Shown here: in pieces, positions 32,793 through 41,306 of the stretch
Layout: each line of letters starts with the position of its first letter
Numbering within the stretch: position 1 is the first letter of the stretch
From: Paenibacillus oryzae
GTDB taxonomy: Bacteria > Bacillota > Bacilli > Paenibacillales > Paenibacillaceae
Assembly: GCF_001675045.1 (NCBI RefSeq)
Contig: NZ_LYPA01000072.1
Coordinates: forward strand, 15,709-67,124
Direction of reading: 5' to 3'
Length of the DNA: 51,416 nucleotides
Notes under the pieces: generated by a model
The model's database searches: none
Seen by the model: the letters and a program-made list of their open reading frames with translations, nothing else
Told to the model about the DNA's origin: nothing
Translations under genes and position numbers: made by a program

Positions 32793-32916
32793 GGAAAAAA
32801 CGGATATAGACGCACTAATGGCGATATCCCGTCAAGCTTTCCAACATGAGCTTGCTATACAACCAGGCGGACAGACTCCTCCCGTTGCCGCTGCCCGCGA
32901 GGCAGCGTCTGCATTC
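32772..32916 (-). promoter_or_regulatory. Antiterminator of the ABC-F leader
   Basis: GAATGCAGACGC (transcript 5' arm, 32916-32905) is perfectly complementary over 12 nt to GCGTCTGCATTC (32783-32772), which covers the loop and 3' arm of the terminator. The two structures cannot form together. A GCTGCC/GGGCAGC hairpin near 32895-32910 can sequester the 5' arm. This is a classical antibiotic-type attenuator layout. Confidence 0.72.
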
Positions 32917-32929
32917 CTTATTCCTATTA

Positions 32930-32986
32930 TTATAGGGATTGGATTGCAAGCAAATGCTCCATGTCGATTGGGATACCACCTTTCAC
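32930..32986 (-). CDS. Possible leader peptide (18 codons) of the ABC-F attenuator
   Basis: A GTG-started frame reads VKGGIPIDMEHLLAIQSL and stops at TAA 32932-32930, 14 nt before the antiterminator arm. A shorter version would start at the internal ATG (32962). No strong ribosome site is seen, so it may be chance, but its place fits ribosome-stalling control. A second short frame (MLESLTGYRH, 32847-32815) lies inside the leader. Confidence 0.35.
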   Translation of the reverse strand: MKGGIPIDMEHLLAIQSL

Positions 32987-33027
32987 TTTTACTGGGTTTC
33001 ATGTTTAATCATTTTTGTTGCATTCTC

Positions 33028-33056
33028 ATTGTAGCTTCCTTGCTCCGTATTTGCAA
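33028..33056 (-). promoter_or_regulatory. Promoter of the ABC-F leader transcript
   Basis: On the minus strand TTGCAA (33056-33051), 17 bp, TACAAT (33033-33028). The transcript would start near 33021 and carry a leader of about 337 nt. A TATAAT at 32934-32929 has no -35. Confidence 0.6.
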
Positions 33057-33101
33057 CAAAGGATATCCTGCTCCCTCTTGCAAGGCCGCCTCATTTCGCC
33101 G

Positions 33102-36100
33102 CTATGCCAAATATCGGTCCCAGGCCTCCTGCTGCTGCAAAACCCACATCCGCCAATATCTGCCCTTTTGGGCGAGCAGCTGATCATGGGTTCCCCGCTC
33201 GCAAATGATTCCTTCATGCAGTACCAGGATTTCATCCATAGACTCAAGACCTGCCAGCTTATGCGTAATCCATAAAATAGCCTTGTCGGCATACAGGCTG
33301 CTCATCTGGCTTGCAAACGCCTGCTCCGTTAATGCGTCCAGACCCGTTCCCGGCTCGTCAAACAGCAGCGCCGGCGCATTGCAGACAAGCGCGCGGGCCA
33401 AAGCAAGCCGCTGGCGCTCGCCGCCGGAAAGCTTGGCTCCCCACTCTCCGATTACCGTGTTATAGCCCTGCGGCAGCTTCTGTATCGTTTCGTCGATTAA
33501 CGCGCTGCGCGCCGCTTCCATCAGCTCCGCATCCGTAGCGCCAGACCGCCCCAGCCGCAAATTATCAGCGACCGAAGCATTAAACAATTGCACGTTTTGC
33601 GATACGACCGCAAATTGTGAGCGAGCCTCGGCTTCGGTCATCGCTTGAAGCGATTTTCCATTTATATTGACGCTGCCCTGCTCAAGCGGTCTTAGCTTGA
33701 GCAAAAGCTGCAGCAACGTGCTTTTCCCCGCGCCGCTTTCGCCCACGATGGCGAGCCGTTTTCCTTTTTCCAGCGTCAAGGATAGTTCATGAAGCGCATC
33801 GGACCCGGCAGCGCTGTAACGGAAAGAAAGCCGGCTGATTTCCAGCTTCCAGTGCATCTCCGTCATGTGGGATGAATGCTCCTGCTGCTGCATATCTGCC
33901 TTTTTCGTCTCCTTCCCAGCCTCCATTTCCCCTCGCGCCATCTCCTTCTCTTCCTGTTCCCGCTGGCCCGACTCATCTGCCAGCTTCAGCAACCTGCCGC
34001 CCGCAGCCATCGTTTGCGAATAATGCTGGAAAGCTTGCGGCAGCGGCAGGAGCGACTCGAAGCAGGCGAAACCCGCCAGCATCAGCGCAGGAATCATATA
34101 ACCCTGAATTTGGCCGGAGGCCGTCAGAGGAATAAGCATCAGAAGCAGCAGCCACATCGTCAGATTGGCAAGGCCGGACATAACGCCGCCTGTCAAAGCC
34201 GTAATCATATGTTGTGTCTTTTGATAACGATCCAGCTTTCCTTGAATATGGCTGATACGCTCCTGGCTGTCGGCCGTTCTGCCAAACAAGGACAAGGCCT
34301 CCAGCCCGCCCAGCATATCGGAGGTTTCGTCATATAGTGCAGAGCGGTCTTTTACAAAGCTGCTCGCCCCCCTCTTGCCAAGGATATGGCCTAGCCACGG
34401 CACAGCCAGCCCCGACAGAAGCAGCATACCCACCAGCGCAAAAGCAAGGGAAGCATGCTCTCGCACCATAATGAAATAGCCAAGCACAGTCGCAAGCACT
34501 GCCACGACAGGAGGCGCAATGACGCGTAAATACAGGTTTTGCATTTGCTCCACGTCGCTGATCACAGAGCTTAACAGATCGCCGCTGCGTTTGCGCTCCA
34601 GCAGTCTTACCCCTTGCGGCTCCAGCCTTTTGTAAAGCCAGGTCCGCAATTCCTTCAATATCCGAAACGTGAGATCATGGGCAACAAGCCGCTCCGAATA
34701 GCGAAAAACGCCGCGGGCAATGCCGAAGAAACGAACGCCAACGATCGGCACGTACAGAAGCAATATATTTTCCGGCCGGAGGGCTGCTTTTGCAATCAAA
34801 TAACCCGAAACGCCCATTAAGCCGGCATTTGCCGCAACTGTTGCAAACCCGATCAATACGGCAATCAGCATCCTCCATTTGTATGGAGCGACAAACCGGA
34901 GCAGCCTGAGCAGGACGGCAAAGCGGCCGCCGTGGCGCTCTGTTTGTCCCGTTGCTTTATGGCTGGAGCCTCCACCCTTGTGTGCAGAGAGGGCTTCTGC
35001 TGCGATACCTCGTTCGACGGCAATATCAGAAACGCCCCGCTCATATAGCTGCTGCGCCTCAGTTACGCCCTGCTCAACAAGCCTTTGCTGCTGGATCAGC
35101 GCGTCTTTATACCGCTCTGGCTGAGCATGACTGTCCTGCTCCGCGTCGGCCTGACTGCCTGCCCCCGTCTCCAGAGCATGACCCATACTTCCGGATGCCT
35201 TATACATGCTGGCGTACAAGCCTCCCGCCTCCATCAGAGCCTCTGGAGAGCCATCCTCAACCACCTGGCCGCCCGCAACAACTATAATCCGGTCGGCGTC
35301 GTGAATCGTATGAAGGCGATGAGCGGCCGTTATGGACATGCGTCCCTGCAGCGCGCCCTTCAAACCCTTCATTAACGCGGCTTCATTGCCTATGTCAATG
35401 GCAGCCGTCGGCTCGTCAAGCAGCACAAGCGGCATTTCCCGCAGGAGCGCGCGAGCCAGCGCGAGCCGCTGGACCTGCCCGCCGGACAGAGGGGCGCTTT
35501 CACCCAGCACGGTATCGTACCCCTGCGGCAATGCCCCGATAAATCCGTCCGCCTGCGCCGCTTTTGCCGCTGCGCGGACCTCCTCATCTCGGGCGCCGGG
35601 TTGGCCAAGCCGGATATTGTCTCCCACTGTGCCGTGAAACAGATGCGGCTTTTGGGGCAGGACGGAAAGCCGGCTTCGCCAGCTCTCCATGGACAGCTCC
35701 GCCATATCAATGCCATCAATTAAAATCCGGCCCGAGGTTGGCTTGAGAAAGCCTTGCAGCAATTGAAGGATCGTGCTTTTGCCCGCTCCGCTAGGCCCTG
35801 CCAGCGCCACCCTTTTGCCGGGCTCCAGCTCAAACGAAATGCCGTCAAGCGCAGGATGCTCCTCTCCTTGCCGTTGCACCGTCACATTCTCAAAAACAAT
35901 GTGAAATCCGTTTACGGAAGCCTGCGGCTTCAACGCCCCCTCCCGCTCGGCCCACCCCGGCGGCTCAGCCTCCAGAATATCGAAAATGCGGGAGATAGCG
36001 CTCATTCCATTTTGACCGGAATGAAACTGGGTGCCCAACGTTCGGATCGGCGTATAAAACTCAGGCGCCAGCAGCAGCACCAAAAAGGCATGCTGAAAGC

Positions 36101-36908
36101 CGATTTCGCCATCAACGAGCCGCAAGCCCAGGAAAACGGCAACCACCGCCGTGCTGAGCGAAGCAAACAGCTCCATAACAAACGCCGACATAAAGGCCAG
36201 CCGCAGCGTTGCCATCGTGGAACGGCGGTGCTCCTCGCCGATGCGCGCAATAATGCCGATTTGCGCCTTGCTGCGGTTAAAGATTGCCAGCGTAGGCAAA
36301 CCGCGCAATATTTCGTGAAAATGGCCGCCAAGCCTGCCCAGCAGCTGGAATTGCTTGTCGGTTTTGGACTTGGCGGCTTTGCCGATCAAAATCATGAACA
36401 GAACAAGCAGCGGCATCGTCGCTGCAAATACGGCCGCGGACAACAAGTCCGTGCCCGCCGTCACAACCAGCACGGCAGCGGGAATAAAGGCGGAAATCGC
36501 CACCTGGGGCAAATATTTGGCCAGATAGTTCTCCAGATGCTCCACGCCTTCGTAGGCGGTGCCGATCAATTCGCCGCTTCGTTCGCCTTTGGCGTATTCC
36601 GGCCCAAGCTCCGCAAGCTTGGCGATCAAGCGCAGCCTGAGCTCTCCTTTGATCCGTTGAGCCATCCGGGCAGAGGTGTAATCTGCCGCGGAATGCAGGA
36701 GCGAGCGCAGCGCAATGACGCCCAGCAGCACATAAAGGACCGGCAGCAGCGCCGCCAGATCAAGCCCGCCAAGAAAGGCCCCGTCAACGGCCCGGGCCAT
36801 ATAGATGGCTTGCGCAATCAGCAGCAAGCCGCCCGCCGAGCCCAGCAGCACGCTAGCCGCAAACAGCTTGCGCGCGCCTTGTATCCGCTTGAACAATCCC
36901 TTGAACAT
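33102..36908 (-). CDS. cydDC: CydDC fusion: heterodimeric-type thiol/heme ABC exporter in one chain
   Basis: A 1268-residue protein made of two complete ABC half-transporters. The CydD half (about 1-575) has six helices, Walker A GPSGAGKST, signature PLSGGQVQR and LLDEPTAAID. After a charged linker of about 110 residues, the CydC half has six helices, Walker A GESGAGKST, signature KLSGGERQR and LLFDEPGTGLD. In most bacteria these are two proteins. CydDC is required to assemble cytochrome bd; it exports cysteine/glutathione or handles heme. It lies 46 bp behind cydB in the cydA-cydB operon. The ATG is at the TM1 start. Confidence 0.92.
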   Translation of the reverse strand: MFKGLFKRIQGARKLFAASVLLGSAGGLLLIAQAIYMARAVDGAFLGGLDLAALLPVLYVLLGVIALRSLLHSAADYTSARMAQRIKGELRLRLIAKLAELGPEYAKGERSGELIGTAYEGVEHLENYLAKYLPQVAISAFIPAAVLVVTAGTDLLSAAVFAATMPLLVLFMILIGKAAKSKTDKQFQLLGRLGGHFHEILRGLPTLAIFNRSKAQIGIIARIGEEHRRSTMATLRLAFMSAFVMELFASLSTAVVAVFLGLRLVDGEIGFQHAFLVLLLAPEFYTPIRTLGTQFHSGQNGMSAISRIFDILEAEPPGWAEREGALKPQASVNGFHIVFENVTVQRQGEEHPALDGISFELEPGKRVALAGPSGAGKSTILQLLQGFLKPTSGRILIDGIDMAELSMESWRSRLSVLPQKPHLFHGTVGDNIRLGQPGARDEEVRAAAKAAQADGFIGALPQGYDTVLGESAPLSGGQVQRLALARALLREMPLVLLDEPTAAIDIGNEAALMKGLKGALQGRMSITAAHRLHTIHDADRIIVVAGGQVVEDGSPEALMEAGGLYASMYKASGSMGHALETGAGSQADAEQDSHAQPERYKDALIQQQRLVEQGVTEAQQLYERGVSDIAVERGIAAEALSAHKGGGSSHKATGQTERHGGRFAVLLRLLRFVAPYKWRMLIAVLIGFATVAANAGLMGVSGYLIAKAALRPENILLLYVPIVGVRFFGIARGVFRYSERLVAHDLTFRILKELRTWLYKRLEPQGVRLLERKRSGDLLSSVISDVEQMQNLYLRVIAPPVVAVLATVLGYFIMVREHASLAFALVGMLLLSGLAVPWLGHILGKRGASSFVKDRSALYDETSDMLGGLEALSLFGRTADSQERISHIQGKLDRYQKTQHMITALTGGVMSGLANLTMWLLLLMLIPLTASGQIQGYMIPALMLAGFACFESLLPLPQAFQHYSQTMAAGGRLLKLADESGQREQEEKEMARGEMEAGKETKKADMQQQEHSSHMTEMHWKLEISRLSFRYSAAGSDALHELSLTLEKGKRLAIVGESGAGKSTLLQLLLKLRPLEQGSVNINGKSLQAMTEAEARSQFAVVSQNVQLFNASVADNLRLGRSGATDAELMEAARSALIDETIQKLPQGYNTVIGEWGAKLSGGERQRLALARALVCNAPALLFDEPGTGLDALTEQAFASQMSSLYADKAILWITHKLAGLESMDEILVLHEGIICERGTHDQLLAQKGRYWRMWVLQQQEAWDRYLA

Positions 36909-36954
36909 GTGCCCAACCCCTTAATATACGTAATCAAAACGCCTTATACGGACC

Positions 36955-37965
36955 TTAATAATCCAGATGATCGCTTGCGCTTACTCGTTTGCGGAAAACC
37001 CAGTAGGTCCAAATCTGATACGCCAGCACCAGCGGAATCGTCGAAACGGCCACAATCGTCATCACCTTCAGCGTATACGTGTTGGATGCCGCATTGTAGA
37101 TGGTTAGCGACCAGTCAGGGTTAAGCGTGGAAATCATCACATTCGGGAACATGAGCGAAAACACGGTAATGGTGGACAGAACTATGGTAGCTCCCGTCAT
37201 AATAAACGCCCAGCCGTCGCGATTGGCCTTAATAAAGAAATGAACGGACAGCAAAGCCATTCCCGCCAATATCGGAACCATGCCGGGACTAATGCCTCTG
37301 GACGCAAACATATCCGTTTCAAAATAACTGAGCACAACAAACAGCAGCAAAACAGCGCTCGTCCAGGCGCCGATTTTTTGCGCAACGCCGCGCGCCTTCA
37401 GACGCAGGTCGCCCTCCGTCTTGAGCGACAGGAACAATGCGCCATGCAGCAGGAACAGCATAACCATGCTGGCTCCCCCCACAACAGAATACGGCGACAG
37501 CAAATCCCAGAACGAGCCGACATAGTTCATGTTTTCATCAATGGGCACGCCCCGCATCAGATTGGCTAGCGCCACGCCCCACAGCAGCGCGGGGAGAAAG
37601 CTTCCGATGCTAATAATCCAGTCCCACATGGAGCGCCACTTCGGATTTTCCAGCTTGCTGCGGAATTCAAAGGCGACTCCGCGCCCGATCAGCGCCAGCA
37701 GCATTAGAAAAAGCGCCATGTAGAAGCCGCTGAACAAGGTGGCGTACCAGTTTGGAAAAGCCGCAAACATAGCTCCTCCCGCCGTAATCAGCCATACCTC
37801 GTTGCCGTCCCAGAAAGGGCCAATCGTGTTAATCAGCACCCGGCGTTCGGTGTCGCTTTTGCCCAGAATGGGCGTCAGCATGCCAACCCCGAAGTCAAAG
37901 CCCTCCAGGAAAAAAAATCCGATAAACAATACGGTAATCAAAATAAACCAAACGGTTTCCAGCAT
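36955..37965 (-). CDS. cydB: Cytochrome bd ubiquinol oxidase subunit II
   Basis: A 336-residue membrane protein. The N-terminal LFIGFFFLEGFDFGVGML and FWDGNEVWLITAGGAMFAAFP are CydB hallmarks, including the conserved ExxFDFG and WDGNEVW segments. It pairs with CydA; quinol oxidation and oxygen reduction take place in CydA. It follows cydA by 54 bp and precedes cydDC by 46 bp. Confidence 0.95.
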   Translation of the reverse strand: MLETVWFILITVLFIGFFFLEGFDFGVGMLTPILGKSDTERRVLINTIGPFWDGNEVWLITAGGAMFAAFPNWYATLFSGFYMALFLMLLALIGRGVAFEFRSKLENPKWRSMWDWIISIGSFLPALLWGVALANLMRGVPIDENMNYVGSFWDLLSPYSVVGGASMVMLFLLHGALFLSLKTEGDLRLKARGVAQKIGAWTSAVLLLFVVLSYFETDMFASRGISPGMVPILAGMALLSVHFFIKANRDGWAFIMTGATIVLSTITVFSLMFPNVMISTLNPDWSLTIYNAASNTYTLKVMTIVAVSTIPLVLAYQIWTYWVFRKRVSASDHLDY

Positions 37966-38019
37966 CCCTTCATCCGCCTCGCTTTCTTAAATAATTCATT
38001 GCAAGCCAAGCTTGCAGCC

Positions 38020-39417
38020 CTACAGCAGAGCGGCAGGCGGGGCATTGTTCGCTGCCTTGCCCCCGACATGATGCTTCGCATCGACATCGGCGCCTTCGCG
38101 GACCGTCCGCACGACCAGATAAATAAAGGCGGCGGCAACCAGGCCGTAAACGACGGTAAAGCCAATCAGCGTTGTAGCTACCATCCCGCTGGACACAAGC
38201 GGCGAAACGCCTTCTTCCGTATGCTGAAGACCAAATACAATCCATGGCTGACGTCCAACCTCGGTCATAATCCAGCCCGACGTGTTGGCGATAAACGGCA
38301 GCGCAATAGCAGGCAGCATCCACCTCAGATAACGGGTTGAGCCTTCCACCCGGCCCCGAATCGCCTTATAGACGCCCAGGATGCCAAGCAAAATCATCAG
38401 CATTCCCGCTCCAACCATAATTCTGAAGCTCCAGAAGGTCGTGCGAACGGGCGGAATGTAGTTTCCTTCTCCGTATTGCTGAACATATTGGTCCTGCAGC
38501 TCCAGCATGCCCGGTACGCTTCCGGTCAGCTTGTTGTAGGACAATACGCTGAGCAGGTAAGGCACTTCAAGCTGGAAGGAGTTTTCCTGCTTTTCGGGGT
38601 CAATTGAAGCAATAACCGTCCATGGGGCGCTTTCCCCGCTTGTATGCCACAAGCCTTCGGATGCGGCCATTTTCATGGGCTGCGAGGTCATCAGATGCTG
38701 CGCCTGATCATGACCTGCAAAGGCTGTGAGCAAGCTGGATACCAATGCCACCGCAATAGCGATGTTAAAGGAAGGGCGAAAAATGTTCAGCTGCTGCTTG
38801 CGCACGATTTTGTACGCGCTGATGCCTGTCATAAAAAAAGCTCCGGTCGCAAGCGCCCCGAAAATGACATGCGGGAACTCCACCCATAGCTGCTTGTTGC
38901 CCAACAGCGCAAAAAAGTCGGTCATTTCGGCCCGGCCGTTAACAATTTCAAAGCCCACAGGCTCCTGCATAAAGGCGTTGGCGCTCAAAATCCAGAGCGC
39001 GGACAGCGTAGCCGCAATGGCGACAAGCCAGATGCACGCCAAATGCACCTTCTTGGACAAGCGGTCCCAGCCAAAAATCCAGATGCCGAGGAAGGTGGAC
39101 TCCAGAAAAAAGGATACAAGCGCTTCGACCGCAAGCGGCCCTCCGAACACAGCGCCTACAAAGCGGGAATAATCCGCCCAGTTCATGCCGAACTGGAACT
39201 CCTGCATAATACCGGTTACAACCCCTACGGCAAAATTGAGCAAAAAGATTTTGCCCCAGAACTTCGCCATTTGCTTGTACTTCTCGTCGTCCCGGATGAC
39301 ATACATCGTTTGCATAAACGCGATTAAATACGCCAGTCCAATCGAGAGCGGCACGAACAAAAAGTGATAAATGGTCGTAACGCCGAATTGCAGCCTGGCC
39401 AGATCAACTGCTTCCAT
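38020..39417 (-). CDS. cydA: Cytochrome bd ubiquinol oxidase subunit I
   Basis: A 465-residue membrane protein. It starts MEAVDLARLQFGVTTIYHFLF, carrying the heme-ligand histidine H19 of the family, and continues with FVGAVFGGPLAVEALVSFF. A second heme histidine is in WVEFPHVIFG. The quinol-binding Q-loop is of the short type. I use ATG 39417, preceded by AAAGGAG; the upstream frame to 39573 is an artefact. The promoter carries a Crp/Fnr-type site at class II distance, fitting induction at low oxygen. The bd oxidase is a high-affinity terminal oxidase. Confidence 0.95.
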   Translation of the reverse strand: MEAVDLARLQFGVTTIYHFLFVPLSIGLAYLIAFMQTMYVIRDDEKYKQMAKFWGKIFLLNFAVGVVTGIMQEFQFGMNWADYSRFVGAVFGGPLAVEALVSFFLESTFLGIWIFGWDRLSKKVHLACIWLVAIAATLSALWILSANAFMQEPVGFEIVNGRAEMTDFFALLGNKQLWVEFPHVIFGALATGAFFMTGISAYKIVRKQQLNIFRPSFNIAIAVALVSSLLTAFAGHDQAQHLMTSQPMKMAASEGLWHTSGESAPWTVIASIDPEKQENSFQLEVPYLLSVLSYNKLTGSVPGMLELQDQYVQQYGEGNYIPPVRTTFWSFRIMVGAGMLMILLGILGVYKAIRGRVEGSTRYLRWMLPAIALPFIANTSGWIMTEVGRQPWIVFGLQHTEEGVSPLVSSGMVATTLIGFTVVYGLVAAAFIYLVVRTVREGADVDAKHHVGGKAANNAPPAALL

Positions 39418-39442
39418 CTCAACATCTCCTTTCGATGTTTTC

Positions 39443-39485
39443 ATTATAGAAATCTGGCGAGTCTTTTTAAGTGATATTCCGCACA
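39443..39485 (-). promoter_or_regulatory. Crp/Fnr-type site and activator-dependent cydA promoter
   Basis: On the minus strand TGTGC-N6-TCACT (39485-39470) matches the CRP/FNR consensus at 8 of 10 conserved positions. TATAAT is at 39448-39443 and no -35 is present. The centre is 29.5 bp upstream of the first base of the -10, the same geometry as at the DUF2249 promoter. Confidence 0.6.
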
Positions 39486-39560
39486 CCCAAAAGTAAATAA
39501 TCCAAATTATTAAAGTCATAATGCTTTCATGATTTGTCACAGCCGCACAAAGCGTTAACG

Positions 39561-39594
39561 AAAAAAACCGCAAGCGCCGATGCGCTTGCGGTTT
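39561..39594 (-). terminator. Terminator after the sugar-binding protein gene
   Basis: On the minus strand AAACCGCAAGCGC and GCGCTTGCGGTTT form a long stem with a 4-nt loop and are followed by TTTT. It separates this transcript from the cyd promoter. Confidence 0.9.
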
Positions 39595-39685
39595 AATTAA
39601 TCCCGATTTGATTTGTTTCTAACACCCTTGAGGCGGTCGGTTTGACTTATTTCTGTTGAACCCTATGTCTCCGTAATCCTATCGT

Positions 39686-41038
39686 TTAGCCGTTCCGCTT
39701 GATCAGATCATTATGGCGCTTAACGATGTTTTCCATCGTTTGATCCAGACTGCGGGAGTTAAGGAAGTAGTTTTCCATTTCCTCCGCGCGCAGATCGTTT
39801 AATTGAACCGGAACGGTGTTAATGTAGGTTTCCTGATTTCCGAACAGGACGTTTTTGAGGGAATCCAGATCATACAATTGTTCATTGCCTTCCACCAGCT
39901 TCACCATTGTTACGCTATTGTCCACCTGGCCGGATGCAGGAATTCTGCCGCCTTTGCTAAGGTATGTGACGCCTTCGTCGGCATACCATTGCAGAAACTT
40001 CCATGCCTCGTCCTTATAAGCGGATTTGGGATTGATGGAAACAACATCGCTGAGGCCGCCTTCCATGCGGAAATCGCTGCGAGCGCCGTCCGGACGCGGA
40101 ACGGTTGCAAACGCAATTTTGAATTCACGCGGATAATCGGTCAAATTGTTGGCGTTGCGGAAAATCCAGTTTCCGGCGCCAAACATCGCCGCTTCGCCCT
40201 TCAGGAAGGAGGCGTCGACCGGCATTTTGGTCGCAACCTGCTCGCCGTAGGTCGGCATGCTTTTGTCCTCGTGCATCATCTTGTGCCAAGCCTCAAGCGA
40301 AGCGCGCGTTACCGGCGTATCCAGATTGGACTTGCCGTCCTTAACAAAGTCATTTTGCAGCTCGCCGTCCATATTGAAGGAGAACATGTTAGTCCCCTGC
40401 ACGTAACCATAGGTTGTGTCCCGGCTAAGCCGTTTGGCGTATGCCGCCAGATCGCTTTGCGTCCAGTCCAGCGCCGGCAGCGGCAGACCCGCTGCATCCA
40501 ATGCATCCTTGTTCAGCCAAATAAAGCTTTGCGAGGATACCGTCGGCAAGCCGTAATAGCCGTCCTCGAATTTCCAGGCTTTAACGGCTTCGCCCAATTT
40601 GCCTTCGATGTCATAACCTTCCAGCTGACTCAGGTTTAAAGCGCTGCCCGCCTGTACTCTTTTTTCTACCATAAACTTCGCATAGCTAACGTACAGGTCG
40701 ATATTTTCACCGGCCACCAGCGCCGTATCCAGCTTCAGATTGCCGCTGTCGTCATTGACGAAACGGACATATTCCACCTTTACATCGTCGTTGGCATCAT
40801 TCCATGCCTTGACCATGTCCAGCGGCCCCGCTTCTTCCGGAACGCCGCCCCAAAACTTCAGCGTAATCGTTTTGCCCGCGGCCTCTCCGCCGCCATCTGT
40901 AGCAGTTGCAGTTGCCCCTCCGTTGCTATTACCGTTGCCATTGCCGCTTTCCGCACCGCCGCCGCTATTTCCGCAACCGCTTGCAAAAACCATTAATGCA
41001 AGCAATCCAGGCAGAGCCCATTTTAATTTCGCTTTCAT
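39686..41038 (-). CDS. Extracellular sugar-binding lipoprotein (family 1 solute-binding protein)
   Basis: A 450-residue lipoprotein. The signal peptide ends LMVFASGCGN, with the lipid-modified Cys. A Gly/Asn/Ser-rich linker follows. The body has the family 1 binding-protein pattern (TLKFWGGVPEEAG, WNDANDDVKVEYV, AAMFGAGNWIFRN). It delivers an oligosaccharide to the permeases encoded at 44064-45861. The ATG at 41038 has GGGGAGG upstream. It is not directly joined to the permease genes: YesM and YesN lie between, and a shared regulatory box occurs before both. Confidence 0.92.
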   Translation of the reverse strand: MKAKLKWALPGLLALMVFASGCGNSGGGAESGNGNGNSNGGATATATDGGGEAAGKTITLKFWGGVPEEAGPLDMVKAWNDANDDVKVEYVRFVNDDSGNLKLDTALVAGENIDLYVSYAKFMVEKRVQAGSALNLSQLEGYDIEGKLGEAVKAWKFEDGYYGLPTVSSQSFIWLNKDALDAAGLPLPALDWTQSDLAAYAKRLSRDTTYGYVQGTNMFSFNMDGELQNDFVKDGKSNLDTPVTRASLEAWHKMMHEDKSMPTYGEQVATKMPVDASFLKGEAAMFGAGNWIFRNANNLTDYPREFKIAFATVPRPDGARSDFRMEGGLSDVVSINPKSAYKDEAWKFLQWYADEGVTYLSKGGRIPASGQVDNSVTMVKLVEGNEQLYDLDSLKNVLFGNQETYINTVPVQLNDLRAEEMENYFLNSRSLDQTMENIVKRHNDLIKRNG

Positions 41039-41149
41039 TATGACAAACCTCCCCTTCATCTCTTAGCAGTTTCAGCCTTCAAGCCTCGCCAGCCAGGCGC
41101 TTCTCTCTTCGGCCTGTAACTATCGTACCATCAGGCCATTCATCGTCCC

Positions 41150-41168
41150 ATGAACGCTTTTGTGTTGT
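41150..41168 (-). promoter_or_regulatory. YesN-box candidate, copy 1
   Basis: The plus-strand sequence ATGAACGCTTTTGTGTTGT matches 17 of 19 positions of the one at 45996-46014 (ATGAACGCTATTGTGCTGT). It lies about 112 bp before the binding-protein start. A nearby imperfect palindrome (TCCCAT/ATGGGA) flanks it. Confidence 0.6.
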
Positions 41169-41220
41169 AATGGGACATTTTTTGGGGATTAGGCCTGGGG
41201 ATTAAGCTTGCTTGATTCAA

Positions 41221-41306
41221 GGCCTATGACTTCCGGAAACTGGCTTATGGTTTTCGGAAACCGGCCTATGATCTTCGGAAAAGCCGGCCTATGACTTCCG
41301 GAAATC
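41221..41306. repeat. Four tandem 21-23-bp repeats over the yesN stop codon
   Basis: Units start at 41221, 41242, 41263 and 41286, each like GGCCTATGACTTCCGGAAA. Read on the minus strand, each copy contains the final codons and stop of the yesN gene (TTCCGGAAGTCATAG), so the gene end has been duplicated downstream. Confidence 0.85.

Noticed and set aside
32815..32847. MLESLTGYRH frame as the ABC-F leader peptide
   Set aside because: No ribosome-binding site at usual distance; kept only as an alternative to the 18-codon frame upstream.
35754..37124. 456-residue plus-strand ORF
   Set aside because: It lies fully opposite cydDC, has Gln/Arg/His-rich shadow composition and no recognisable domain.
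39500..39560. Rex-type repressor site before cydA (TGTGACAAATCATGA-like)
   Set aside because: Only one half-site matches a Rex or FNR consensus, and it is far upstream; the TGTGC-N6-TCACT site fits the promoter geometry better.
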